A stretch of 64,000 nucleotides of DNA. Origin: Microbacterium thalassium. Lineage in GTDB: Bacteria; Actinomycetota; Actinomycetes; Actinomycetales; Microbacteriaceae. The stretch is from contig NZ_JACHML010000001.1 in assembly GCF_014208045.1 (NCBI RefSeq), forward strand, positions 3,038,001 to 3,102,000. The letters run 5' to 3'. Position 1 is the stretch's first letter; each line of letters begins with the position of its first letter. Below the pieces are notes generated by a model. It did not search any database, was not told the DNA's origin, and saw only the letters and a list, made by a program, of their open reading frames with translations. The position numbers and the translations under genes were made by a program. Below are positions 49,552 to 58,036 of this stretch, piece after piece.

Positions 49552-51228
49552 TCAGTCATAGGTCGCCTCGGCGGCCCACGCGCCGGCCTCGCACACCAGC
49601 AGCCACGCCGTCCCCTCGTCGTCGACGACCTGGAACCGGTGCGCGCGCCGCGCGCGGGCGGGGTCCCACCCTCGTTCGTCCACCGGCCACGGCCCCGCCC
49701 ACGAGGCGATCTCGCGGATGCGGTCACCCAGCCCGAGCTGCGCCGGCACGGCCGAGAGCATCCCGCGTTCGTCGACGTCGACGGCGTACCCGCCCTGCGA
49801 GGTCACCTCGACCGGCCGCTGCGGCGTGAACACCGTCGCCGGAAGCGGGTCGGGCAGGCTCCCCGGCCACGGCCGCGCCCGCTCGGCGGCGAGCCCGGTG
49901 TGCCCCTTCTCGTGCCGGTCGCCCCACGGCACCAGCACCTGCCGCTCGGCGAGCCACCGGCCCCCGCCGACGTCGGGGGTGAGCACCCCGCGGTGGCCGA
50001 GCATCGCCTGCACGCGCGAGAGCGCATGGTGCACGCGCTCTTCGGGTCCCGAGCCGAAGAGCGCCGGAGCGTGGTGGGATGCCTCGTCCACCGCCTCGGG
50101 GGAGATCCGCACCAGCGCCACGCCGCTGCGCAGGCCCTCGGCCTCTTCGGCGAGCTGCCAGCGCACGCGGTCGACGACGGCGGCGGCGTCGAAGGAGGCC
50201 GGATGCAGCCAGACCCGCTCGCTGCGCTCCCCCCGATCACCGGTGAGCTCGACGCGCAGCTCGGTGCACACCAGGTCGACCGCGCCGATCCCCGCGATGA
50301 ACTCCTCGGCGGCGATGCGCATGCCGAACGCGACCTGGTCGGCGAGTTCGAGCGGCGGTTCGAACGCGATCTCGCGGTGAAGCTCGGGCGGTGGCGTGCG
50401 CGGACGCACCGGCTGCGAGTCGCGCCCCGCGGCGAGCGCGTGCAGGCGCACGCCACGGTCGCCGAAGCGCTCGCGCACCCGCTCGGGATCCATCGCCGCG
50501 AACTGGCCGAGGGTCTGCACGCCCAGCCGGGCGAGCAGGCTCACGAGATCGCCCGCGGCGGCATCCGCACCGGCAGGCGCTCCCTTTCGGGACCCCGTGG
50601 ATCCGCTCCGCGTTCGAGCGGACGAGCCGGTCCGCGGTTCTCCCCCGCCGAGCAGCGACGACGCGTCGAGCGCCGCCACCGACAGCGGTGCGAGGAAGCC
50701 CGCCGCTCCGCCCGCCGGAACCGTGAACACCGGCTCGGAAGGGCTCGTGGCGAACATCGCCGCCTGCTCGGCGGTGAAGGGCCCGTCGGCGACCGCGGCG
50801 CGAACGCCGGCGAGGCCGTCCTCGGCGAGGGCGGCGAGGATCGTCCTGGCAGCGTGGTCCTCGCCGCCGTAGTAGCGGGCGGGTCCGCGTGCGCGCAGCG
50901 CGCACAGCCCCGGCTGAACGGGCTGGACGCCGGGGGCGAGCTGCTCGATGCGCGAGATCACCGGCGCGAACGCGCGGTGGTCGCGTGCCGGGTCGGCGGG
51001 GACCACCGTCAGCCGCGGGCACCGAGCCTGCGCGTCGCGCCGCCGCTGACCGGCCCGCACCCCCTCGGCGCGCGCCGCGGGCGAGCATGCTGCGACGAGG
51101 TTCCGCTCCACGACGGCGATCGGCGCACGGGCATCGCCGGCGGAGCCCTTCTCGCGCAGGTACGCGGTCACCGGCCAGTCCGGCAGCCACAGCACGAGAC
51201 TGCGTTCGGGAGCCGTCGCGAAGGACAT
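49552..51228 (-). CDS. imuB: Y-family polymerase-like mutasome protein ImuB
   Basis: 558 residues. The Y-family fold is recognisable (SLVLWLPDWPVTAYL, PIAVVERNLVAACSPAARAEGVRAGQRRRDAQARCP, and a helix-hairpin-helix-like LGVQTLGQFAAMDPERVRERFG). The catalytic acidic residues of active Y polymerases are missing: the second motif reads RGPARYYGGEDHAA. As in mycobacteria it should be a scaffold joining DnaE2, ImuA' and the beta clamp. It starts 1 nt after the imuA' stop. Confidence 0.93.
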   Translation of the reverse strand: MSFATAPERSLVLWLPDWPVTAYLREKGSAGDARAPIAVVERNLVAACSPAARAEGVRAGQRRRDAQARCPRLTVVPADPARDHRAFAPVISRIEQLAPGVQPVQPGLCALRARGPARYYGGEDHAARTILAALAEDGLAGVRAAVADGPFTAEQAAMFATSPSEPVFTVPAGGAAGFLAPLSVAALDASSLLGGGEPRTGSSARTRSGSTGSRKGAPAGADAAAGDLVSLLARLGVQTLGQFAAMDPERVRERFGDRGVRLHALAAGRDSQPVRPRTPPPELHREIAFEPPLELADQVAFGMRIAAEEFIAGIGAVDLVCTELRVELTGDRGERSERVWLHPASFDAAAVVDRVRWQLAEEAEGLRSGVALVRISPEAVDEASHHAPALFGSGPEERVHHALSRVQAMLGHRGVLTPDVGGGRWLAERQVLVPWGDRHEKGHTGLAAERARPWPGSLPDPLPATVFTPQRPVEVTSQGGYAVDVDERGMLSAVPAQLGLGDRIREIASWAGPWPVDERGWDPARARRAHRFQVVDDEGTAWLLVCEAGAWAAEATYD

Positions 51229-51229
51229 G

Positions 51230-51979
51230 TCAGCCCACCGCCCGCGCTTCGAGCGGCACCAGATGCGGTCGCTCGGCCGGCAGGGCCGCCTCGGGCGCGC
51301 GTGAGACGTCTCCGTGCGCGTCGGGCAGCATGACGCGGGCCCGGCGGGGCGTCGGCCACCGGCGGCTGGCCGACGTCACCGTCACCGCGCGGCCCTCGAG
51401 GTAGCCGTGTCCCCGCCCGAGGCCATGCCATTCGGGCTGGTCGACCGTCAGGACCGCCTCGGCCTGCGGCCACGGGCCGTCGACGAGGAGCACCGCGCCG
51501 CGCTCTCGCAGCCGGGCGGCGAGCCGCGACACCTCGCCGTCGGGAACGCGCCCGCGCGGGCGCACCGCGACCAGGGGAAGCACGTCGGCGATCGTCGCGG
51601 TGACGGCGAGCCAGCGCCTGCCGGGCTCGGGGACGAGCACGAGCCGCGACAGGTCGACCCCCATCGCCTCGGCCGCCTCGACGCCCAGCTGCGGCATGCC
51701 CACCGCCCCGCACCACGCCCCCGATCGCGACGGCACCGCCAGAAGGCCGAGCAGCAGCGACGTCGACCCGGGCAGCGAATACGCCGCGCCGGGCCGCAGC
51801 CCTCGACCGGGCAGCAGCGGCGCGAGCGCGTCGTGGACCGGCAGCACGGGCGCGTCGAGCTTACGCCCCTGGATGCGTTCGAGCTGGGCGCGCAGGCGCT
51901 GCATGGTGTCGCCCGGCACACCGCTCTCGGGCACCGTGTCACCCGACACGGTGCCCGCCGAGAGCGCTTCACTCCGCAT
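51230..51979 (-). CDS. imuA': Mutasome accessory protein ImuA' (RecA-like)
   Basis: 249 residues with a RecA-like core in which the P-loop is degenerate (GAAYSLPGSTSLLLGLLAVP). PVLPVHDALAPLLPGRGLRPG and the LGVEAAEAMGVDLSRLVLVPEPG segment match actinobacterial ImuA'. It assists the ImuB-DnaE2 mutasome. The ATG at 51979 is chosen because it falls 22 nt below a LexA box that would otherwise lie inside the gene; the frame extends upstream to 52060. It is the first gene of the three-gene operon. Confidence 0.87.
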   Translation of the reverse strand: MRSEALSAGTVSGDTVPESGVPGDTMQRLRAQLERIQGRKLDAPVLPVHDALAPLLPGRGLRPGAAYSLPGSTSLLLGLLAVPSRSGAWCGAVGMPQLGVEAAEAMGVDLSRLVLVPEPGRRWLAVTATIADVLPLVAVRPRGRVPDGEVSRLAARLRERGAVLLVDGPWPQAEAVLTVDQPEWHGLGRGHGYLEGRAVTVTSASRRWPTPRRARVMLPDAHGDVSRAPEAALPAERPHLVPLEARAVG

Positions 51980-52001
51980 GACGACCACCACCCCGACATC
52001 G

Positions 52002-52017
52002 TAGAACGCATGTTCGA
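52002..52017 (-). promoter_or_regulatory. LexA (SOS) box of the imuA'-imuB-dnaE2 operon
   Basis: On the minus strand the site reads TCGAACATGCGTTCTA. It matches the actinobacterial SOS consensus TCGAAC-N4-GTTCGA at 11 of 12 defined positions. A TACGAT -10-like hexamer overlaps its downstream end. LexA should repress the cassette until DNA damage. Confidence 0.9.
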
Positions 52018-52149
52018 ATGCTTCAATGTCGAGAGCGACGATACGCCCCGCCTCCGACATCGAGAAGGCGAAAATCAGGCAGGATGTTCGATACTCAGCC
52101 GTTCACGGCGAGACCGCACAGGAGAGCGACCGGCCAGGAGTTCCGTATG

Positions 52150-52647
52150 TCACGCGGCGAGCGCGAGATACGGCTCCCACCGCGGGTCGGCGCGCTCGGT
52201 GCCGCGCACCGTCCACTGGCCGCCGCGCGGGGGTGCAGGCGGGTACCGCAGCTCCCAGCCCATCTCCTGCGGAGTGCGGTCGCCCTTGACGTTGTTGCAC
52301 CGAAGACAGCACGCGACGAGGTTCTCCCACGAGTCGGCGCCGCCGCGCGACCGCGGCAGCACGTGGTCGATCGTGGCCGCGGACTTGCCGCAGTAGCCGC
52401 ACCGGTGACCGTCGCGTCTGAGCACGCCGCGGCGGGTCACCGGGACGTTGCGGACGCCCGGCACACGGACGTAGCGGGTCAGGATGATGACCGCGGGACG
52501 ATCGTACGTGCGTCTCGTCCCCCACACCGGCTCGGCCTCGACGTGTTCGACGACCGTCGCCTTCTCGTTCATCACCAGCACGAGCGCGCGCTTGAACGAC
52601 ACGACCGCGAGCGGCTCATACCCCGCATTCAGCACCAGAGTGCGCAT
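52150..52647 (-). CDS. HNH endonuclease
   Basis: 165 residues. The HNH module is complete: CGYCGKSAATIDHVLPRSRGGADSWENLVACCLRCNNVKGDRTP, with two CxxC zinc knuckles and the catalytic DH. The N-terminal part (MRTLVLNAGYEPLAVVSFKRALVLVMNEKA) is typical of a widespread actinobacterial HNH family with no known partner. It probably cuts or nicks DNA. The ATG has GAGGATGAGG upstream. It is transcribed away from a terminator at 52727-52752. Confidence 0.9.
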   Translation of the reverse strand: MRTLVLNAGYEPLAVVSFKRALVLVMNEKATVVEHVEAEPVWGTRRTYDRPAVIILTRYVRVPGVRNVPVTRRGVLRRDGHRCGYCGKSAATIDHVLPRSRGGADSWENLVACCLRCNNVKGDRTPQEMGWELRYPPAPPRGGQWTVRGTERADPRWEPYLALAA

Positions 52648-52726
52648 TCCTCATCCTCTCGAACGGCCGGGACGGCTTCCCGGTGATTCGACTCTTCGGC
52701 GCGATCGAGGAGCGAGGGCATGAAAA

Positions 52727-52752
52727 AAGGCGCTGTCTACAGACAGCGCCTT
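52727..52752 (-). terminator. Rho-independent terminator (minus strand) with T tract
   Basis: Perfect 12-bp palindromic stem AAGGCGCTGTCT / AGACAGCGCCTT. On the minus strand it is followed by a run of six T, the clearest intrinsic terminator in the window. It ends transcripts coming from the M23 peptidase gene or from the short ORF whose stop codon lies inside the stem. Confidence 0.92.
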
Positions 52753-52847
52753 GGCGCGACGGGATGACCGCAGCATCCGCTCATGCGATGCCGAAGGACG
52801 TGGCGACCGAGCGCAACCGTGGTTCGGATGCGTGGGATGCTGCCCAT
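52737..52847 (-). CDS. Candidate 36-aa ORF ending inside a terminator stem
   Basis: ATG at 52847 has a strong GGAGG (52855-52859) at 7-nt spacing. The peptide is basic with adjacent Cys near the C-terminal third (HRMSGCCGHPV) and ends at a TAG placed in the loop-proximal stem of the terminator. Codon use (CCA, CGA, AGG, CTT) is unlike the neighbours, so it could be a leader peptide or part of a small RNA, not an ordinary gene. A TACTCT box about 15 nt before GAGAGAAGCGG could be its -10. The rest of the 320-bp gap (52648-52967) shows nothing further. Confidence 0.42.
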   Translation of the reverse strand: MGSIPRIRTTVALGRHVLRHRMSGCCGHPVAPRRCL

Positions 52848-52967
52848 TCGACTACCTCCGCTTCTCTCAAGCGTCGGTTTCAGAGTAATGCACCCAGCGG
52901 CATGCGGGCGCACACGGCGGTTAACGCCATGTTGCGTGTCGGGGAACGAAACCCCCGGTCAGGGCTC

Positions 52968-53864
52968 TCAGCCGGCGTTGGTGGTCAGCCACGCCCAGGG
53001 GTCGACGACCTGGTCGTTGATGTGCACCTCGAAGTGCAGGTGGCACGCGGTGGAGCTTCCGGTCGAGCCGACGACGCCGATCTGCTGGCCGGCCGAGACC
53101 GTCTGCCCCGCCGAGACCATGCGGCTGCCGTACGTCATGTGGCCGTACAGCGTCCACACCGACTGGCCGTTGAGCACGTGGTCGATGACGACCGCCACGC
53201 CGTAGCCGCCGTAGCTCTCCTGCGAGATGCGCACGACGCCCGAGGCCGCCGCATACAGCGGGGTGCCGCAGGACGAGAGCAGGTCGACGCCCTGGTGGTA
53301 GCCGGAGTCCCACAGGCCGCGGCCCTTGGTGAAGTTCAGGATGGGCCAGCGCACGGCGCCGCTGCCGGCGCTCATGCTGACGTTGACGGGCACCGACGCG
53401 GCTGCGGCGGCGGCGGCGCGAGCGCGCTCGGCCGCAGCGGCGGCCGCGGCCTCCTTCGCCTTCTTCGCGTCGATCTCCTTCTGCGTGGTCGCCGAGTAGC
53501 TCTCACGGGACAGGTCGACCGACTCGGCGTCCGACGCCACGACGAGCGACTGGGCGTCGTCGAGCGCGATCTGCTGAAGCGTGACGGCCTCGTCGCCCGT
53601 GGTGCGGAAGGCGCCGTAGGCGGGGAGGGCGACGGTGGCGATGAGCCCGCCCACCATCGTGAGGATGACAGCGCTCTTGAGGGGATTGACCTTGCGCTTG
53701 CGGGACGCCTTGGCCGGACGGCGCGGGGCGGGGGCAGCGGCGGAACGCGTCGCCGGCGTCGAGGAGGGACGCGTCGGCGCGACGCGACGCGAGCGGTCGC
53801 GTCTGGTCAGACCCGCCGCGTACGACGAGTCATCACCCTGGGGCGTATCTCTGTCTTCAGCCAA
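52968..53864 (-). CDS. Secreted M23-family (LytM-type) metallopeptidase
   Basis: 298 residues. A basic cytoplasmic tail precedes a transmembrane segment (about 63-84). A coiled, Ala/Glu/Lys-rich region (about 125-155) and the M23 domain follow, with zinc ligands His190 and Asp194 (GYHQGVDLL) and His277 (HLHF); YGHMTYGS carries a further catalytic His. It should cut peptidoglycan crosslinks during growth or division. The start is TTG at 53864, fixed by GGAGG 5 nt upstream. A 140-nt leader lies between the promoter and the start. Confidence 0.91.
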   Translation of the reverse strand: MAEDRDTPQGDDSSYAAGLTRRDRSRRVAPTRPSSTPATRSAAAPAPRRPAKASRKRKVNPLKSAVILTMVGGLIATVALPAYGAFRTTGDEAVTLQQIALDDAQSLVVASDAESVDLSRESYSATTQKEIDAKKAKEAAAAAAAERARAAAAAAASVPVNVSMSAGSGAVRWPILNFTKGRGLWDSGYHQGVDLLSSCGTPLYAAASGVVRISQESYGGYGVAVVIDHVLNGQSVWTLYGHMTYGSRMVSAGQTVSAGQQIGVVGSTGSSTACHLHFEVHINDQVVDPWAWLTTNAG

Positions 53865-54013
53865 TCGATCCTCCGGCGCCTCGACGCCGGGGGCGCCGGT
53901 TCGTCAGCACTCGATGTTCGGGGGCACGTTGTGCATTCACCGCTCAGAGGACGAACCGGGAGGCGATCTGAGTGGTGTCCGGGCGGCGGGCTTCGCGCCT
54001 GTCGGACTGTTCG

Positions 54014-54042
54014 AGGCTACCGGAAGGTAACGAACATGTCAC
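54014..54042 (-). promoter_or_regulatory. Promoter of the M23 peptidase gene with MtrA-like box
   Basis: On the minus strand GTGACA (-35, 54037-54042), a 17-bp spacer and TAGCCT (-10, 54014-54019) form a good promoter. On the plus strand the -35 region contains GTAAC-N6-GTCAC (54027-54042), the direct-repeat pattern reported for MtrA, which controls cell-wall peptidase genes in actinobacteria. The predicted leader is about 140 nt long and contains a GGCGCC inverted repeat just before the ribosome-binding site. Confidence 0.6.
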
Positions 54043-54135
54043 GTTTCAACGCTGGCAGACCCCTGGACATCCCCTGAACACCGCGTTCGACGCGTCTCGA
54101 CGACCCGGATATCCGGCCGTCAGACCGGAAATCCG

Positions 54136-54837
54136 TCAGTCGGCGCCGTCGACGAGGAAGATGTGTCCCGCCATCTCGACGGGCAGCTCCAGCGCGTCGT
54201 CACGGCCGTCCATCTGCACGAGGACGTAGCCCTCGCTGTATCGGTAGTCGCCGTGCGCGCCCGGCACGACGCCCGCCGAGGAGAGCTGCTGCAGCAGCTC
54301 GGGATCCACCTGCGCGGGCTCGGCGAGCCGGCGCACCGTGCCGGTGATCGGCCCGCCGGCGGCGTTCAGCTTCTTCACGAGCCCGACCACGCCCTGCTCG
54401 AACTGGTTCGCCGGAAGGTCGCCGAGCTGGTCGAGGCCGGGGATCGGATTGCCGTAGGGGGACTCGGTCGGATGCCCGAGCAGCTCGACGAGGCGGCGCT
54501 CGACCTTCTCGCTCATGACGTGCTCCCACCGGCACGCCTCGTCGTGGACGTACGCCCAGTCGAGGCCGATCACGTCCGAGAGCAGCCGCTCGGCGAGGCG
54601 GTGCTTGCGCATGACGTCGACGGCCTTCTGGCGGCCCGCTTCCGTCAGCTCGAGGCGTCGGTCGTCGGTGACGACGACGAGCCCGTCGCGCTCCATGCGA
54701 CCCACCGTCTGCGAGACCGTCGGCCCGGAGTGCCCGAGACGCTCCGAGATCCGCGCGCGCAGCGGAACGATGTTCTCCTCTTCGAGTTCGAGGATCGTGC
54801 GCAGGTACATCTCGGTGGTGTCGATCAGATCGGTCAT
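54136..54837 (-). CDS. DtxR/IdeR-family metal-dependent repressor
   Basis: 233 residues. The N-terminal wHTH (LIDTTEMYLRTILELEEENIVPLRARISERLGHSGPTVSQTVGRMERDGLVVV) is followed by the metal-binding and dimerisation domain (MRKHRLAERLLSDVIGLDWAYVHDEACRWEHVMS), with the Cys-x2-Glu-His and His residues of DtxR site 2. An SH3-like FeoA domain ends the protein. It should bind Fe2+ or Mn2+ and repress uptake genes. The ATG at 54837 has GAGGA upstream. A DtxR-box-like sequence lies just before it. Confidence 0.92.
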   Translation of the reverse strand: MTDLIDTTEMYLRTILELEEENIVPLRARISERLGHSGPTVSQTVGRMERDGLVVVTDDRRLELTEAGRQKAVDVMRKHRLAERLLSDVIGLDWAYVHDEACRWEHVMSEKVERRLVELLGHPTESPYGNPIPGLDQLGDLPANQFEQGVVGLVKKLNAAGGPITGTVRRLAEPAQVDPELLQQLSSAGVVPGAHGDYRYSEGYVLVQMDGRDDALELPVEMAGHIFLVDGAD

Positions 54838-54865
54838 CGGGGTCGTCCTCGCTTCGGATTCGAGC

Positions 54866-54884
54866 AAAGGACAGCCTAACCGGC
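54866..54884 (-). promoter_or_regulatory. Partial DtxR/IdeR-box upstream of the dtxR-family gene
   Basis: The minus strand holds GGTTAGGCTGTCCT, which matches the central GGTTAGGCT and part of the right arm of the 19-bp iron box (12 of 19 positions). It lies about 30-50 bp before the regulator's start. Autoregulation is plausible but the left arm is weak. Confidence 0.4.
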
Positions 54885-54957
54885 CTCGCTCCCCCTGCGG
54901 CGAGCGCACTCCGTGTCACAGGGGGACCTTCGTCCGGTCGCGGCAGGCCGTTCTCCC

Positions 54958-56082
<1,125 letters not shown>

Positions 56083-56100
56083 GCCGCGGCGGGCGCGCGC

Positions 56101-57468
56101 TCACCCGGCGGCGCCCGCCTGGACCTCCTGGATGTAGGCGCGGATCGTCGGCACCGACTCCAGCTTCTCCTTGAAGAAGCCGTTCACGACGTTGACGACC
56201 CGCGTGCGCGCGCCCTCGATCTCGGCGGTGCGCGTGACGAGGTCGGCCTTCGACTCGAGGGTTCGGCGCAGCGCCAGCAGCGCGTCGACGATCTCGATCT
56301 CGACGTCGCCCTCGAGCGCACGAGCCACCTCGACCACCAGCTCGTCCGCCTGCGTGCGCACCTGCTCGATCGGGATCGCCGAATCGGGACGCGTGGCGTT
56401 GTCGAGCGTCGAGATGAGCGACCACACCTGGTAGAGCATCGTCGCCGGCTCGTCGAACAGCTCGCGCACGAACGCCGCGTCCAGGTGCCGGCCGGAGAGC
56501 CGGAACAGGTTGTACATGCGCTTGGCGGCCTTGCCGTAGTTCAGGTTCTTGGTGAGGTACTTGCGGACCTCCCCCTCGAGCGCATCGACGTAGTCGTCGA
56601 GCGCGTCGTCGGAGACGTGCGCGACGACCTTCACGAACGTCGGCACGGCGTCGGCGTCGAGATAGACCTCCTGGAAGTAGGCGTCGAGGTAGCCGTCGAG
56701 CGGCACGATCGCGCCGTCCGGCGCCTCCCACGTCACATCGATCACGTTGCTGGCGTTGGCCAGTCGCACGCGGTCCGGGTCGGCGACGACCCAGTCGAGC
56801 TTGCACCAGCCCGGATCCTGGGCGGCGTCCTCCCAGCGGATGACCTGTTCACGGCCGTCGGCGGAGGTCCAGTGCAGCACGCCCTCGGCGATCTCCTCGG
56901 GCGTCCACGAGACCGGTGCGCCCGCGCGCACGGGAGCCCCGGCGTGCTCCCCGCTCGCGGGGTAGCTGCCGAGCTTGCCCTCGATGAACTGGTAGCCGTC
57001 GCCGCGATCGAACGCGCGCGCCTTCTCGCGCATCAGCTCGCCGAGGATGCGGCACGCCTCGTCGCGCGTGTCGGCGCGGATGTTGAGCCGCTGGAAGTAG
57101 TCGCAGTCTCCCGGATAGCTCTGGATCTTCGACTGGGCGGCCGAGCCCGACAGCGCCAGCGCGCTCTCGGCGACGCCGTCCGGCCCGGTCACCTCGACGA
57201 TGCGCCCGATGCGGCGGAACCGCTCGAGTTCGCGCGGGCTGAAGTCGAGCATCGAGATGCGATGGCCGAACACGCCCGATCCGGCATCGACGACGAGGTC
57301 CTCACCCCCGATCGCCATCGCCGCGAGCCATCTCAGCGTCTCGCTCTCATCTAGTTCGATCCCGCGAGCGCGAGCGGATGCCGCCATCTCGCGCACCGCG
57401 ATGACCGGGTCGAAATCGCCGGACGCCGCCTGGGCGTCAGCGCCCTGCTGGTCCTCCGGAGTCGTCAT
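56101..57468 (-). CDS. Uncharacterised protein with a nucleotidyltransferase-fold motif
   Basis: 455 residues. Residues 106-124 contain the Pol-beta nucleotidyltransferase pattern hG[GS]-x11-DhDh: LSGS at 106-109 and DCDY at 121-124, with Asp225 in CKLDWVV as a candidate third carboxylate. The C-terminal 180 residues are helical (YVDALEGEVRKYLTKNLNYGKAAKRMYNLF..., EVARALEGDVEIEIVDALLAL). I recognise no named family. It is the last gene of the cold-shock-protein/DUF3027/exonuclease operon and overlaps the exonuclease by 32 bp. An RNA- or nucleotide-modifying role is possible. Confidence 0.7.
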   Translation of the reverse strand: MTTPEDQQGADAQAASGDFDPVIAVREMAASARARGIELDESETLRWLAAMAIGGEDLVVDAGSGVFGHRISMLDFSPRELERFRRIGRIVEVTGPDGVAESALALSGSAAQSKIQSYPGDCDYFQRLNIRADTRDEACRILGELMREKARAFDRGDGYQFIEGKLGSYPASGEHAGAPVRAGAPVSWTPEEIAEGVLHWTSADGREQVIRWEDAAQDPGWCKLDWVVADPDRVRLANASNVIDVTWEAPDGAIVPLDGYLDAYFQEVYLDADAVPTFVKVVAHVSDDALDDYVDALEGEVRKYLTKNLNYGKAAKRMYNLFRLSGRHLDAAFVRELFDEPATMLYQVWSLISTLDNATRPDSAIPIEQVRTQADELVVEVARALEGDVEIEIVDALLALRRTLESKADLVTRTAEIEGARTRVVNVVNGFFKEKLESVPTIRAYIQEVQAGAAG

Positions 57469-58036
57469 GTGTCCCCTCTCCCGCACGCGCACGCATCGCT
57501 CGCAGGAGCTCCGCCTGATCGCGCGCGTCCTCGAGGGCATTGTGGCTGAGTTCACGCCCGCTGAGGAAGAGGGGGGCGAGCCGGCGAAGGCTCGCGTCGC
57601 GCCAGGAGCGTCCCGTGAGGCCCATCGCGAACGACTTGATGTCGAACGAGGAGTGGCCGAACGGATTGCGCCCCAGATAGCGCTGGAAGTAGTCGGCGAC
57701 GAACATCCAGTCGAATCCGGCGTTGAAGCCGACGAACAGCGGAACCCGCCCGCCGGGGGTCATCTCGTCGATCCAGGCCGCGAAGCGCGCCATCGCGTCG
57801 GCCGGGTCGGCGCCGGTGCGGACGAGGTCGTCGATCGAGAGCCCGCTCACGGCGATCGCCTCGGGAACCACCGCGTCGCGGTCCGGTCGCAGCTCGACGT
57901 AGAAGCCCGACGCGGGGTCGTCGACGACGCACGCGCCGATCGACAGCAGCGCGTGACCGCTCGGGCTGGGCCCCGCCGTCTCGACGTCGACCGAGATCAG
58001 GACCTCGGCCGGCGCGTCCTCAGGCGCCGCGGTCAC
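57437..58036 (-). CDS. DEDDh 3'-5' exonuclease
   Basis: 199 residues. ExoI LISVDVETAGPSPSG (Asp17, Glu19), ExoII FNAGFDWMFVADYF and ExoIII HNALEDARDQAELL make the DEDDh set. Members degrade RNA or single-stranded DNA from the 3' end. The GTG start overlaps the DUF3027 stop. The stop region overlaps the nucleotidyltransferase-like gene. Operon partners suggest RNA turnover or repair. Confidence 0.9.
   Translation of the reverse strand: MTAAPEDAPAEVLISVDVETAGPSPSGHALLSIGACVVDDPASGFYVELRPDRDAVVPEAIAVSGLSIDDLVRTGADPADAMARFAAWIDEMTPGGRVPLFVGFNAGFDWMFVADYFQRYLGRNPFGHSSFDIKSFAMGLTGRSWRDASLRRLAPLFLSGRELSHNALEDARDQAELLRAMRARAGEGTHDDSGGPAGR

Noticed and set aside
45939-49829. 1,296-residue plus-strand frame over dnaE2
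   Set aside because: Entirely antisense to dnaE2, which has complete PHP and polymerase motifs.
53865-54007. Possible c-di-AMP (ydaO) riboswitch in the M23 leader
   Set aside because: Actinobacterial peptidase genes can carry one, but the conserved ydaO core sequences are not found in this leader.
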